Origin: Adiantum capillus-veneris
Lineage: Eukaryota; Streptophyta; Polypodiopsida; Polypodiales; Pteridaceae
Length of the DNA stretch: 64,000 nucleotides
Reading direction: 5' to 3'
NCBI GenBank assembly: GCA_014529385.2
Contig: CM043950.1
Span: 70,836,935 to 70,900,934 of the forward strand
The notes under the pieces are model-generated. The model ran no database searches. It saw only the letters and a list, made by a program, of their open reading frames with translations, and was not told where the DNA came from. Position 1 is the stretch's first letter. Each line of letters begins with the position of its first letter. Both the position numbers and the translations under genes were made by a program. Below, one piece after another: positions 35,601 to 44,800 of the stretch.

Positions 35601-37550
35601 TTGGTCTTGCATCAAGTACATGCATGCTCATGTGCCGACAATGTGAGGGAATCACTTTTGGTGTGTCTCTTTTTTTCTAAACTTGGGCCTTAATTCTAAT
35701 ACTACTTAAGTGGAACCTGTTATAGTTTGGTTGTTCACCACTCTATGGTGCTTAATTTTTGACAGGTGGATGGGTATGGCCACAATCCAGCATGGAAGGG
35801 GATCGGCTATTGTGGTCCTGATCCAGCAGCACTAGAGCATAGGAAGAAGGCAGAAAAAGCTGCAAGCAGGCCATTGGAAGGAAGGGTTTTCGATGCATCT
35901 GGGCCAAAGGAGGGCTTATCTTTGCAGCTGAAAGAGGCAGGGTTTGAAGTCCTGGAGGATGTGGCACAATTAGCAAGCCTTTGGAAGCAGGGGAAAGGAA
36001 TTCAAGATAAAGCCAAAAGTCCTTTAGGAGTCAAGTGTGATGCAGTGGTAGTTGGTTCTGGAAGTGGTGGAGGTGTTGCGGCTGGTGTGCTAGCCAAGGC
36101 TGGCTACAAGGTATTAGTTCTTGAGAAGGGCAAGTACTTTGCTAGAGATGATTTGTCTTTGCTAGAGGGCCCGACCTTTGATAAGATGTACGAAGGTGGA
36201 GGCATTCTTCCAACTGCTGAATCGAACGTGCTAATTCTAGCTGGAGCTACTGTTGGTGGTGGATCTGCTATTAACTGGAGTGCATCGTTCAAAACGCCAC
36301 CTCATGTGCTGGAAGAGTGGGAACATGATGAGGGTTTAACCATGTTTGGTAAGGGTGGCCAATATGAGGCTGCTATGGAAGCGGTTTTGTCCCGGCTTGC
36401 AGTGCACGATCCTGGTGAGGAAAATTGGCAGAATAGACTTCTTCGGAAAGGTTGTGAGAGGCTTGGGTTTCACATTGCACATGCTCCGCGCAATACTGTG
36501 GAAGATCATGCGTGTGGATGGTGTGGATTTGGGTGCTGGAATGGCAAAAAGCAGGCTACATCAGAGACATGGCTTGTCGATGCTGCTGCTAATGGAGCGG
36601 CCATTTTGACCTCTGTGTCAGCAGAAGCAGTGCTGTCTAGAAATTCCAATGAGGGAAAGAAACGCCAAGCTGTGGGCATCGTTGCAAGCATTGGAAATGG
36701 AGAGGAACTGCTTTTTATAGAGTCATGTGTCACTGTTGTTTCTTGCGGCTCTTTAAACACACCCGTATTACTCCAGAGAAGCCATCTCGACAACCCCCAC
36801 ATTGGTAAGCATCTTCATTTGCATCCTGTCCAGATGATGTGGGGCTACTTCCCTCCAGATGGGGCCTCGGATGAAGTCGCTTACGAAGGTGGCATCATAA
36901 CTTCAGTTTCTCGAGAAGTCGCCAACTTACATAGAGGCGGCCATGGCTGCATTTTGCAGTGCCCTTCTGTTCACCCGGGTGTCTACTCTGTCCTTACGCC
37001 TTGGGTAAGTGGAAATGACTTCAAAGATCGCATGCGCCATTTCTCTCGTACTGCCCATGTTTTCGCTCTTGCCCGTGATCGCGGGTCAGGCTCAATTGGA
37101 TGGGGCAAGTATGGCAGGAGTATAAGCTACCCCCTGGACCCCCGTGACAACCAGAGCCTTGTAGATGGGGGTGAGGCTGCCATACGTGTGCTCATAGCAG
37201 CAGGGGCATCTGAAGTTGGAAGTCATCACCGATATGGTGACTGTCTCTCCATTACCAAGGAGACAACACCTGCACAAGTGGAGGAGTTTCTTCAACGTGT
37301 GCGATCCCGAGGTGTTGAAAACCTAGGTACGCCTCTCTGCTCTGCCCACCAGATGGGATCATGTCGAATGGGGACTGATCCATCCGTATCTGCAGTAGAT
37401 CCCAATGGTGAGACGTGGGATGTTGCCCACCTTTTTGTTGCAGATGCTAGTGTGTTTCCCTCTGCCATTGGAATCAATCCCATGATCACAACTCAATCCA
37501 TTGCTTATTGTGTAGCTCATGCTGCTGTGCAATCTCTCAAGCAATGGTAA
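24117..37550 (+). CDS. FAO: Long-chain fatty alcohol oxidase (FAO-type, GMC oxidoreductase), three-exon gene
   Basis: Spliced model: exons 24117-24302, 34082-34354 and 35766-37550, all phase 0, giving 62 + 91 + 594 = 747 residues, the usual length of plant long-chain-alcohol oxidases. These enzymes oxidise long-chain primary alcohols to aldehydes with O2 and FAD at membranes, in omega-oxidation and lipid turnover. Visible: an N-terminal FIPSIP motif, a hydrophobic stretch in exon 2 (LWLLSTRIGTYLMCG), the FAD-binding dinucleotide fold VVGSGSGGG near residues 247-256 followed by VLVLEKG, the GMC motif GGGSAINWS, and the C-terminal GMC block with HQMGSCRMG (His about 681) and GINPM (Asn about 724). 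Donors are GTGAGT and GTACAT; acceptors end GCAG and ACAG. No stop or frameshift interrupts the exons, unlike everything else in the window. The start is the first ATG of the conserved frame (CTTCAATGG). Intron 1 (9.8 kb) is loaded with transposons. Family assignment is firm; the exact substrate is inferred. Confidence 0.93.
24308..24371 (+). repeat. (TC)n(GT)n microsatellite next to the FAO exon 1 donor
   Basis: CT to about 24337 then GT to 24371, starting 5 bases after the GTGAGT donor. Confidence 0.95.
24464..24534 (+). repeat. (CT)n(CA)n compound microsatellite
   Basis: CT to about 24495, CA to 24534, then CACGCACGCATG-type imperfect repeats to about 24565. Confidence 0.93.
25000..25613 (-). 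pseudogene. LINE ORF2 fragment, part 2 (beyond the CACTA insertion)
   Basis: Continues the other fragment in the same frame once one AGA copy is removed: it supplies the missing His and Cys of the zf-RVT motif (FLNCKSTEPI), then EFLWIIWRERNDKVL, a typical LINE tail motif. In-frame stops and a further polar segment (QQEILLDGSYSHLQRMLDEC) follow. Confidence 0.65.
25614..25760 (+). repeat. CACTA left terminal and subterminal repeats
   Basis: Terminal CACTACAACA followed by alternating forward and inverted copies of GCGTCGATATCTGCGTC / GACGCACATAGCGACG-like motifs to about 25755. These are typical binding-site arrays for the element's TnpA-like protein. Confidence 0.8.
26024..26275 (+). repeat. 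(AACCAT)n-like tandem repeat inside CACTA
   Basis: Irregular array of AACCATAACCATAAC units with inserts such as GAACC and TTAAAAGC. It lies near the left end of the CACTA element, downstream of its second ORF. Confidence 0.8.
26825..27622 (-). pseudogene. Second CACTA ORF (accessory, unknown function)
   Basis: Begins MADQIPNPASMSADAFMGFV at 27622, downstream of and on the same strand as the transposase, as the second gene of CACTA elements usually is. One TAG interrupts it near 27537, after which a Ser/Thr/Pro-rich stretch (PTPRKGTPTEERTSMG) leads into an Arg/Gly-rich region. Near 27040 a more protein-like frame continues as REYQPAPGSSVVPRRWIKGV, suggesting a frameshift. A TnpA-like DNA-binding role is plausible by position only; I do not recognise a domain. 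Confidence 0.5.
27820..31247 (-). pseudogene. CACTA Tnp2-type transposase (decayed)
   Basis: On the minus strand, exon 1 runs from ATG at 31247 to 30745 (CTCCKYQILRKHMICNEHV, zinc-finger-like start). A short intron (30744-30664, GTACGT...TAG) leads to an exon with PSRPDAKQLL, YPNDCILFRNEF and CPKCGAMRY. Further on come GVNPFG, the conserved DPMHIFKNV motif (DPMH box of Tnp2 transposases) and the C-terminal FVRQKARPEGSMA block; an acidic tail ends at 27820. Damage: in-frame TAG at 30282-30284 and about 30189, a 34 bp tandem duplication (29967-30034) that shifts frame, and TGA codons at about 28204 and 28040 where the following sequence resumes the same frame. It cannot make a full transposase without readthrough. 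Confidence 0.85.
29967..30034 (-). repeat. 34 bp tandem duplication in the CACTA transposase
   Basis: Two copies (ACTGGTTCAACCGCAT start) at 29967-30000 and 30001-30034, one mismatch apart. The length is not a multiple of three, so it shifts the transposase frame. Confidence 0.9.
31336..31371 (+). other. Perfect 15 bp hairpin upstream of the CACTA transposase
   Basis: ATCTCCGTACACCTC (31336-31350), six-base loop, then its exact reverse complement (31357-31371). It lies about 90 bp upstream of the transposase start codon on the minus strand, in the leader or promoter zone. No poly-T follows, so it is not a simple terminator. Confidence 0.8.
31545..31765 (+). repeat. CT-rich microsatellite with (AT)n core
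   Basis: Interrupted (CT)n with ATCTCGCTCTCG and CCTATTTTCC spacers, a (TA)n core at about 31689-31720, then more (CT)n. It lies inside the CACTA element. Confidence 0.85.
32203..32640 (+). repeat. Higher-order array of (CT)n-TTTCCTACACACAC units
   Basis: At least eight units, each a (CT)n run followed by TTTCCTACACACACA or a close variant. They are followed by a (CA)n(CT)n block and then (GA)n and poly-G. Both the CT and CA lengths vary from unit to unit, so this is a minisatellite whose unit is itself a compound microsatellite. It lies within the CACTA element, near its right end. Confidence 0.85.
32740..32909 (+). repeat. CACTA right terminal and subterminal repeats
   Basis: Contains several forward and inverted GCGTCGATAT / ATATCGACGC motifs, and ends TGTTGTAGTG, the complement of the left terminus. 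Confidence 0.8.
32913..33645 (-). pseudogene. LINE (non-LTR) ORF2 C-terminal fragment, part 1
   Basis: Minus-strand frames read FWHNLTTRNAMIYFWMRG, then YRLGKNPCGGPSLL, WNKVIPAKHSILLWLTLHK and CARCGQLQEDIHHL. These match the C-terminal region of plant LINE reverse transcriptases, ending in the zf-RVT zinc-binding motif (Cys-x2-Cys). Frame changes are present. The upstream RT and endonuclease parts are missing; the fragment starts at a (CT)n tract near 33645. The CACTA element interrupts it at the zinc motif. Confidence 0.7.
33665..34081. other. End of FAO intron 1: weak copy of a CACTA-internal sequence
   Basis: 33760-34020 resembles 31795-32105 inside the CACTA element: both have ACATC(G/A)ACAGAGGCT, then GACTA-rich text, then ATTTTATTTTGT and a AGATCCA(T/C)CA block. 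Function unknown. Confidence 0.45.
34082..34354 (+). CDS. FAO: FAO exon 2
   Basis: Encodes residues 63-153, from AAGLIQQKLKPDALRTVKVV to FKVVFDALKIFAAYSFYTK. It includes a hydrophobic segment (VVLWLLSTRIGTYLMCG) that matches the membrane-associated N-terminal part of plant FAO proteins, and a FSEIPFPEREKLILSAW motif typical of the family. Acceptor AG at 34080-34081 and donor GT at 34355-34356; both junctions are phase 0. Confidence 0.88.
34355..35765 (+). other. FAO intron 2 (1.4 kb)
   Basis: Donor GTACAT, acceptor TTTTTGACAG. No transposon recognised. It contains a 57 bp tandem duplication (35554-35610 and 35611-35661) about 100 bp before the acceptor. Confidence 0.85.
35554..35661 (+). repeat. 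57 bp tandem duplication in FAO intron 2
   Basis: Two nearly perfect copies with period 57 (first begins ATCAAGTACATGCATGCTCA), at 35554 and 35611. The second ends about 100 bp before the exon 3 acceptor. Confidence 0.85.
35766..37550 (+). CDS. FAO: FAO exon 3 (GMC catalytic domain)
   Basis: A 594-codon open exon ending TAA at 37548-37550. It carries the whole catalytic region: GIGYCGPDP near the start, the FAD-binding GSGSGGG and VLVLEKG, GGGSAINWSASFKTP (GMC_oxred_N), a Cys-rich CGWCGFGCWNG segment, and the GMC_oxred_C block with HQMGSCRMG, LFVADASVFPSAIGINPM and TTQSIAY. The acceptor AG is at 35764-35765. Confidence 0.95.
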   Translation: MDGYGHNPAWKGIGYCGPDPAALEHRKKAEKAASRPLEGRVFDASGPKEGLSLQLKEAGFEVLEDVAQLASLWKQGKGIQDKAKSPLGVKCDAVVVGSGSGGGVAAGVLAKAGYKVLVLEKGKYFARDDLSLLEGPTFDKMYEGGGILPTAESNVLILAGATVGGGSAINWSASFKTPPHVLEEWEHDEGLTMFGKGGQYEAAMEAVLSRLAVHDPGEENWQNRLLRKGCERLGFHIAHAPRNTVEDHACGWCGFGCWNGKKQATSETWLVDAAANGAAILTSVSAEAVLSRNSNEGKKRQAVGIVASIGNGEELLFIESCVTVVSCGSLNTPVLLQRSHLDNPHIGKHLHLHPVQMMWGYFPPDGASDEVAYEGGIITSVSREVANLHRGGHGCILQCPSVHPGVYSVLTPWVSGNDFKDRMRHFSRTAHVFALARDRGSGSIGWGKYGRSISYPLDPRDNQSLVDGGEAAIRVLIAAGASEVGSHHRYGDCLSITKETTPAQVEEFLQRVRSRGVENLGTPLCSAHQMGSCRMGTDPSVSAVDPNGETWDVAHLFVADASVFPSAIGINPMITTQSIAYCVAHAAVQSLKQW

Positions 37551-38440
37551 CAAGTTAGTGTGCAATATGCATATTATTTAATGTATATATAAAGGTTGCC
37601 ACCTGCAACACAAAGTAGTCATAATGCTAATCAGTGACAATCATATGATATGGTGTCAGGATAGTTGTTGCAATGTGTGGCCCTTTCAAATAAGCTCAAT
37701 GTTGTGAGATATGCAGGTATCTAGAGTGCTGAAGGTGTAATGCGCTCGCTCATATCATATTATCTGGTCTAATGCTCCTAGCTGTATTGGGACTTGATTG
37801 TACGTGAAAACAATCCGGATTTACCCAAAACAGTAAAAGGGCCCATTCTTTCAAAGTGAAGCTAACAATTTGCATGAGAGTTTTTAGTGGGATCCAGCCA
37901 GAGTTTTTAGTGAGATTGCGACTGAGAATAAAAAGTCGCCCCTATTAAACTCTAGTGACTTCTTGAACCGTCAAGGTGGGTGTTAGAGGAGCAGGCCATC
38001 CTGGCCGTCCATCCTGCCCCCATTATTGGTTAGAATAAATCTACAACACTGTCGGTTAGCGTTCAGAATCTGAAAAGCGCAGCTGACAGTTTGCAGGCCA
38101 GTGTATGATGTGCAGCTTCATGGATATTGGGCGAAGCCAGTGTCATGCTTCATAGTTGTACATAGTTTTGTTTTACTTCAGTTTGGCCACATTGGTCGTT
38201 AAGTGGGAGGTTGTTGGGGTGGGCAGTAGCCAAGTGTCCAGGTGGACAACCACTAACCCCAAATACCAACTCTATGCTTCCTTGTCTACAAAATAAAGAG
38301 TTATTGGAACATTGCTCACTATTTGACTCCACAAACAAGCAAGAGTCTCCCTCTTCTCATCTTCTTCCTCACGACACACGCATGCTCCCGTGCCTTGCAC
38401 TGACACTAAACAATTAGGGATTACCAAAAAGAGAGTGCAT
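37551..38440. other. FAO 3' flank
   Basis: AT-rich; likely holds the FAO 3' UTR and polyadenylation site, which I could not fix. No other gene seen. Confidence 0.5.
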
Positions 38441-39422
38441 TGGAATACTATTAAGCATGTGCGGCAAGTGTAGAACACTTGACAAAGTGATGGGCTTGTG
38501 GACAAAGCTTTGAGGATGTGCAAGCTGATGGCCAATTCCCACATGCAATCGAAGGCTTGCGATTATACATGTGGAGGGCAAAAGGCAAGGATTGCTAGGG
38601 GGAAAAACTATACTTAGCACAGCTTTGGCGGACATTTTTCAAAATGTGGTGCTTGCAAAATCTCAACTAATGTTAAACGCACTTCCAACAGAGAATGTAG
38701 GCACATGTAGTTAACCTATTGGTGGATATGCTTACATAGGTACAATCATGAAGATTATGCTTTGAACATATGCAATATGTAGGATTTATTCCTAACGTTA
38801 CCTTTATTTGCAATGAAAATCTAGTGACAGGTTTCAAATCGTGAAGAGGTACATGCAAAATGCAGCATGAATGGGTTACTTGGAAGGGATGTGTGTTAGA
38901 AGATGCTATAGTGACATGTATGAGAAGTGGTACGCTTGAAAAGGCTCAAGGAGTTCTTGATAGACTTGGAATGTGTTTGTTGCTAGGCATGTAGAGAATG
39001 GTTGTAGAAGAAGAGTATTTTAACGTCGTAGGGAGACCTTGAAGATCATTCTGATGAGGAGAGTAGAGAGAGCGCTCTAAACCCCTTTGGAGATTGCAAA
39101 TTGAGGGATTTTCCCCCAATTTAATCACAATTATTTGCAATTTGAAAGCTTGTGGCCACATAGAAACAAATCCAAAAGGTGTATAGATACATGCTAAGGT
39201 CCATAAACAAGGGATGTTGGAAAATGATGATAGGCTTCTAATTGCATTAGTAGACGTATGGTTACAAGATGTGTTGACATGTTGCCTACTCATACCCTGA
39301 TGACTTGAAATGGCCTCATTGTTGGATATGATGAGCATGGTCTCGTTAATAACGCTTTGTGCTCATTCAACCAAATGCACTAATAAGGAGCACACTTCAT
39401 ACGTATCTTAAAAGCTTGTGGT
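38441..39422 (+). pseudogene. PPR (PLS-class) protein pseudogene, left part
   Basis: Across several frames the plus strand spells decayed pentatricopeptide repeats: ALPTENVGTC, PIGGYAYIG, GTLEKAQGVLDRLGM, GFSPNLITIICNLKACGHI, IHAKVHKQGMLENDDRL and ALVDVW. These equal the conserved NVVTWN-LIGGYA, LEKAQ-VFD, NAVTF-ILKACG and IHA-I-K-GLLE-D motifs of plant PLS-class PPR proteins, which bind organellar RNA in editing and processing. Many stops and frameshifts. The last codons (AAA GCT TGT GG) run into the copia LTR at 39423 and resume after 46398. Confidence 0.75.
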
Positions 39423-39641
39423 TATTACCATATACATGTGGTAGTGATGTGTGTGAACACACTAGGACCGTCGGGGCATCTTTTTTCTCTTTAGGAGGTT
39501 TTTCCCCCCGTGCATTGTATATACGTCCATCACTCTTAAGGCTATCTATCTTTTCCAATGCACACACTCTCTATTGTGTGCCTTGAGCTTCCTTCGTCTT
39601 CTCCAAGCCGCGTACGTTTCTTTGCAACCCTGATTCTAACA
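39423..39641 (+). repeat. Copia copy B 5' LTR
   Basis: About 219 bp; starts TATTACCATATAC (TG changed to TA) and ends TTCTAACA. A primer-binding site variant, TGGTATCAAAGT, follows at 39644-39655. It is the most diverged of the three LTRs. Confidence 0.9.
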
Positions 39642-40003
39642 ATTGGTATCAAAGTAGGTTACGTCCTCCCGGGCTTACTCGCCAGCTGCTCCAGTACACG
39701 CCTGCTCACTTTCTCTGATCTCAACGAGCTTTGGCAAGCGTTCGCAGGTCGACAAAAATTTCGAAAGAGCTCCAACACCTCAATCTGCTCAGATTTTTGA
39801 TTCGGGCTCTTTTGGGCCTCCGTTTCCACTACAGGCAAGTCTGCACAACCAATTTCGTCATTTTGTGCAGAATTTTTGTCAGTGCCATTTTCTGCATAAC
39901 AGGTGCCTTACAATCTTCTATAGTTTGTGCTATATAGCACGTGTTGTTCCCGTTGCGTTTCTCTTATTTTTGGGCAATTTTCACATCAGGTGCAACATTT
40001 GCC

Positions 40004-41264
40004 ATGGCTGACAACAACACAGATGTCTTCAAGATGTTTGCTGCTGAGAACAGGTTGGATGGGGACAATTACCCTGTGTGGGCTTCAAGATGTTTGCTGC
40101 CGAGGACAGGTTGGATGGGGACAATTACCCTGTGTGGGCTTATATGATGCAACACGTTCTTGTGTCAAAGGGCGTCTGGAATATTGTGCAGGGCATTGAT
40201 GTACATCTTGGTTCTGTAGATGTAGGCGATGTTGAGGATGTTGCAGGTCTTGCTGCAAGGATTGTTGCTATTAGAGTTGTTTTGCCTACGACAGAACAAG
40301 CTCGTTGGGATGTAAAGGATGCGCAGGCTCATGCATTGATTGCGTTGTCTGTGAAGCGCACCATTGTTCCTCACATCCGTTCAGCAAAATCTGCAAAACA
40401 GGCTTGGGATATTATAGAAGGTCTTTATGCAAGCCGCAATGAGGCTAAAATTGCTTTGCTGCGTAAAGAGCTGGAGTCGAAGATTATGCATGAGGAAGAT
40501 GATATGGACACTTTCCTTGCTAGTGTTAAGGATATCAATGACCAACTTATTTCTGCAGGTGAAGTTATTTCAGACAGTTCCCTTGTGCAGACTGTTCTTA
40601 ATGTCTTACTAGATTCTTACCAGATTTTTGCTAGTACTTGGAGACTTACGACCCAAGGAAATCTAGAAGTTGTCAAGTTTGATGCATTATGCACATTGCT
40701 GTTGCAAGAGTCACTTTCCAGAAAAACCAGGATTAGACAGCGTGCAGTTGAACATGCTTTTATTGCTTCTCAAAGAAAGGGTGATAACAACAATGCAACC
40801 ACTTCTTATGGTTCTGCTGTGAGTGACAAAACTTCTGTTCCTAATGCTTCTGTTGGTAGCAATTCGTCTGGAAATTCTGGTGATAACGGCAAAAAAAAGA
40901 TGCGTTGCCATTATTGTAAAGCTAATGATCACTTGATCAAGCAGTGTCCTAAGTTGAAGGCCAAAGAGGCTAAGAAGAAAGAGGGTGGTTCCACTGCAAA
41001 TGCTGGTTCCACTACAAATACAGCCATTGTTGAGTCTTCTGTGAAAGGAGATTGTGTTGCTGATGTTGATGCAGAATGGGCTTTTAGTGCAGAGTACACT
41101 TACAATTCTGCTGTCCATGATGCATGTGTGGTATTTCAACAGTGGTGCTACAAAGCACATTACCTCACATCGTGAATTGTTCATCTCTCTCGAGTCTGTC
41201 CCTCAGTTACTTGTGTCAACAATGCCTCTTATCTGGTTCAGGGAGTTGGAAAGATTGTGCTTAC
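40004..41264 (+). pseudogene. Copia gag fragment (copy B)
   Basis: Begins MADNNTDVFKMF at 40004. A 56 bp tandem duplication (40029-40140) shifts frame at once; from there the frame carries the UBN2 Gag region, the CCHC knuckle and the Gag-protease linker. A 26 bp deletion near 41125, between short CATG repeats, removes codons before the protease. The copy stops exactly where the next LTR begins (41265), so protease, integrase and RT are absent. Confidence 0.88.
40029..40140 (+). repeat. 56 bp tandem duplication in copia B gag
   Basis: Copies at 40029-40084 and 40085-40140 (start TCAAGATGTTTGCTGC), two mismatches apart. Not a multiple of three, so it destroys the gag start frame. Confidence 0.92.
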
Positions 41265-41491
41265 TGTTACCATATACATGTGGTAGTGATGTGTGTGAAC
41301 ACACTAGGACCGCCGGGACATTTTTTCCCTCTTTAGGAGGTTTTTTCCCCCGTGCATTGTATATACGCCCATCACTCTAGGGCTATCTATCTTTCCATTG
41401 CATACTACGAAACACACTCTCTATTATGTGCCTAGAGCTTCCTTCGTCTTCTCCAAGCTGTGTGCGTTTCTCTGCGACCCTAATTCCAACA
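41265..41491 (+). repeat. Copia middle LTR (5' LTR of copy C)
   Basis: 227 bp, TGTTACCATATAC...TTCCAACA. The canonical primer-binding site TGGTATCAGAGC follows at 41494-41505. It differs from the third LTR at about 18 positions by eye (about 92%). Confidence 0.93.
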
Positions 41492-41853
41492 ATTGGTATC
41501 AGAGCAGGTCACGTCCTCCCGGGCTTAGTCGCCAGCTGCTCTACCACACACCTGCTCACTTTCTCCGATTTCAGTGATCTTTGGCGAGTGTTCGCAGGTC
41601 GACAAATATTTTGGGTGAGCTCGTTGAGCTTGGTCTGCTCAGAATTTTGATTTGGGCTCATTTCGGCCTCTGTTTCCACTACAGGCAGTATTGCACAGGC
41701 TATTTCGTCATTTTGTGCATAATTTCTGTCAGTGCCGTTTTCTGTATAACAGGTGCCTTATAGTCTTCTACGGTTTGTGCTACATAGCATAAGTTGTTCC
41801 CGCTCCGTTTCTCCTATTTTCGAGCAGTATTCACATCAGGTGCAACATTTACC

Positions 41854-44800
41854 ATGGCTGACAACAATAACACAAATGTGTTCAAGATGCTTGTTGCTGA
41901 GGACAGGTTGGATGGGGACAACTACCCTATGTGGGCTTATATGATGCAACATGTTCTTGTGTCAAAGGGTGTCTGGAACATTGTGCAGGGCATTGATGTA
42001 CGTCTTGGTTCTGCGGATGTAGGCGATGTTGAGGATGTTGCAGGTCTTGCTGCAAGCATTGCAGCTGTTAGAGTTGTTTTGCCTACGGCAGAACAAGCTC
42101 GTTGGGATGTTAAGGATGCGCAGGCTCATGCATTGATTGCGTTGTCTGTGAAGCGCACCATTGTTCCTCACATCCGTTCAGCAAAATCTGCAAAACAGGC
42201 TTGGGATATTATAGAAGGTCTTTATGCAAGCCGCAATGAGGCTAAAATTGCTTTGCTGCGTAAAGAGCTGGAGTCGAAGATTATGCATGAGGAAGATGAT
42301 ATGGACACTTTCCTTGCTAGTGTTAAGGATATCAATGAGCAACTTATTTCTGCAGGTGAAGTTATTTCAGACGGTTCCCTTGTGCAGACTGTTCTTGATG
42401 CCTTACCGGACTTTTGCTAGTACTTGGAGATTGATGACCCAAGGAAATCCTAAAGTTGTCAAGTTTAATGCATTATGCACATTGCTGTTGCAAGAGTCAC
42501 TTTTTAGAAAAAATAGGACTAGGCAGCGTGTAGTTGAACATGCTTTTATTGCTTCTCAAAGAAAGGGTGGTAATAGTAATGCAACCACTTCTTATGGTTC
42601 TGCTACGAGTGGCGAAAATTCTGTTCCTAATGCTTCTACTGGCAACACTTCGTCTGACAATTCTGGTGATAAGGGCAAAAAGAAGATGCGTTGCCATTAT
42701 TGTAAAGCCAATGATCACTTGATCAAGTCGTGTCCTAAGTTGAAGGCCAAAGAGGCTAAGAAGAAAGAGGATGGTTCCACTGCAAATGCTGGTTCCACTA
42801 CAAATGCAGCCATTGTTGAGTCTTTTGTGAAAGGAGACTGTGTTGCTAATGTTGATGCAGAATGGGCTTTTAGCACAGAGTGCACTTATAATCCTGCTGT
42901 CCATGATGCATGCTTGTCAATTGCTGCAGATTCACATGTGTGGTATTTCGACAGTGGTGCTACAAAGCACATTACCTCACATCGTGAATTGTTCACCTCT
43001 CTCGAGTCTGTCCCTCATGGGAATTCAGTCACTTGTGCCAATAACGCCTCTTATCCAGTTCAGGGAGTTGGAAAGATTGTGCTCACTACTGCTAATGTCA
43101 GTTCCTTCACACTTGTTGATGCACTTTATGTACCTGGGATCAAGAAGAATCTCTTGTCTCTATCCGCACTTGCTAGACTTGGACTTGTAGTCAAATTTGT
43201 GGATGACAGATGTATAGTTCATGATCTCAATTTTGGTGATGAAATTGTTGCATCTGGCCTTTTGTGCAGTGGGCTGTATAAGCTCACTTTGTATGAAAAG
43301 TGTGGACAAAATTTTGCAAATGCTGTTGCATATTCAAGGGCTATTGCAGATGCAATACTTTGGCATGCACGTTTTGGTCATTTGAATTTTGCCAGATTGT
43401 TGCGTTTGCAGAAATCTGATATGGTTGCTTCTTTACCGCCTCTTGAAGCACCTGTCAAACATGTTTGTGAAGGCTGTATTCTGGGTAAGATGCAGCGTTC
43501 TAAGTTTCCAAAGGATGGTTCAGTTCGGGCCACATGCAGATTGCAGCTTGTGCATAGTGATGTTTGTGGGCCCATGCAAACTCCGTCCTTGGGAAATTAC
43601 CTGTACTTCGTGACTTTCATTGATGATTACTCCAGGCATGCATGGGTATTTCCGCTTAAAGCGAAGTCCGAAGTTTTTATGTGCTTCAAACAATTTCTGG
43701 CTATGGCTGAAAATGTCTCGAAATGTACTATGGGCACCCTCCGTTACGATCGAGGGGGGGAGTATATGTCTCATGAATTTAATACATTTCTGGCTAGTCG
43801 TGGGATAAAACACCAATGTACAGTGCCTTATACACCTCAGCAAAATGGTGTTGCTGAGAGGAAAAACATGTCACTTACGGAAATGGCACGATGTATGGTC
43901 AAAAGACAAGCTTTGCCGCATTCTTTTTGGCTTGAGGCCATCATGTGTGCCACTTATGTACTTAACAGGTGTCCTACGAAAGCTTTGCAGTCTATTACTC
44001 CATATGAAGCATGGCATGATAGAAAGCCTTCTATTGAGCACATGCGTGTTTTTGGATGTTTGGCATATCCTTTGGTGCCACAAGTGCAGCGCAGAAAATT
44101 GGATGATAAGGCTGTCAAATGTATTTTTGTTGGTTATAGTGCTGAAAGCAAAGGTTATAGGTTGTATCATCCGCGAACAAAACGTATTCTAGTTTCACGG
44201 GATGTAGTGTTTGTGGAAGATTCTGTTCAGCCCTTGCTGTCATGTACTAGAGACATTAATGTAAGCTCACAGGACATTTATGACACTTTGTTGTCTCTAT
44301 TCAGTGGTGGAAATACGAATGTAAGTTCCAATGAGGCAAATGTACAGCCTATGGGGGTTTCTGAAAATGTTTTAGATCAGCCTATTACTGATGGAGATGT
44401 ACATGATGTACTTGATGAGGAAAGGGCTGAAAATGAGCAGGCTAGAGGTATGCCAAAATGGCTGGTGCACACTTTACGTGACAATAAATTGGATGCACCT
44501 TTGTCTAGTCGCACTCGTTCAGGCTCTCGGCATGCATCTTATGCATCAGATTGTTATGCTTTGGCTGTGTCTAGCTTACATGATGTTGAGGAGCCTCTGT
44601 CTTTCGATGAAGCACATAATTCAGAAAATTGGATGGCTGCCATGCAATCAGAATATGATGCACTTATAGAAAATGACACATGGAATTTATGTGATTTGCC
44701 TCCTGGCAAAAAGGCCATTGGTATGACGTGGGTTTACAAGTTGAAGCTCGACTTGTTGCAAAGGGTTATGCACAACAAAAAGGCATTGATTATGAAGAGA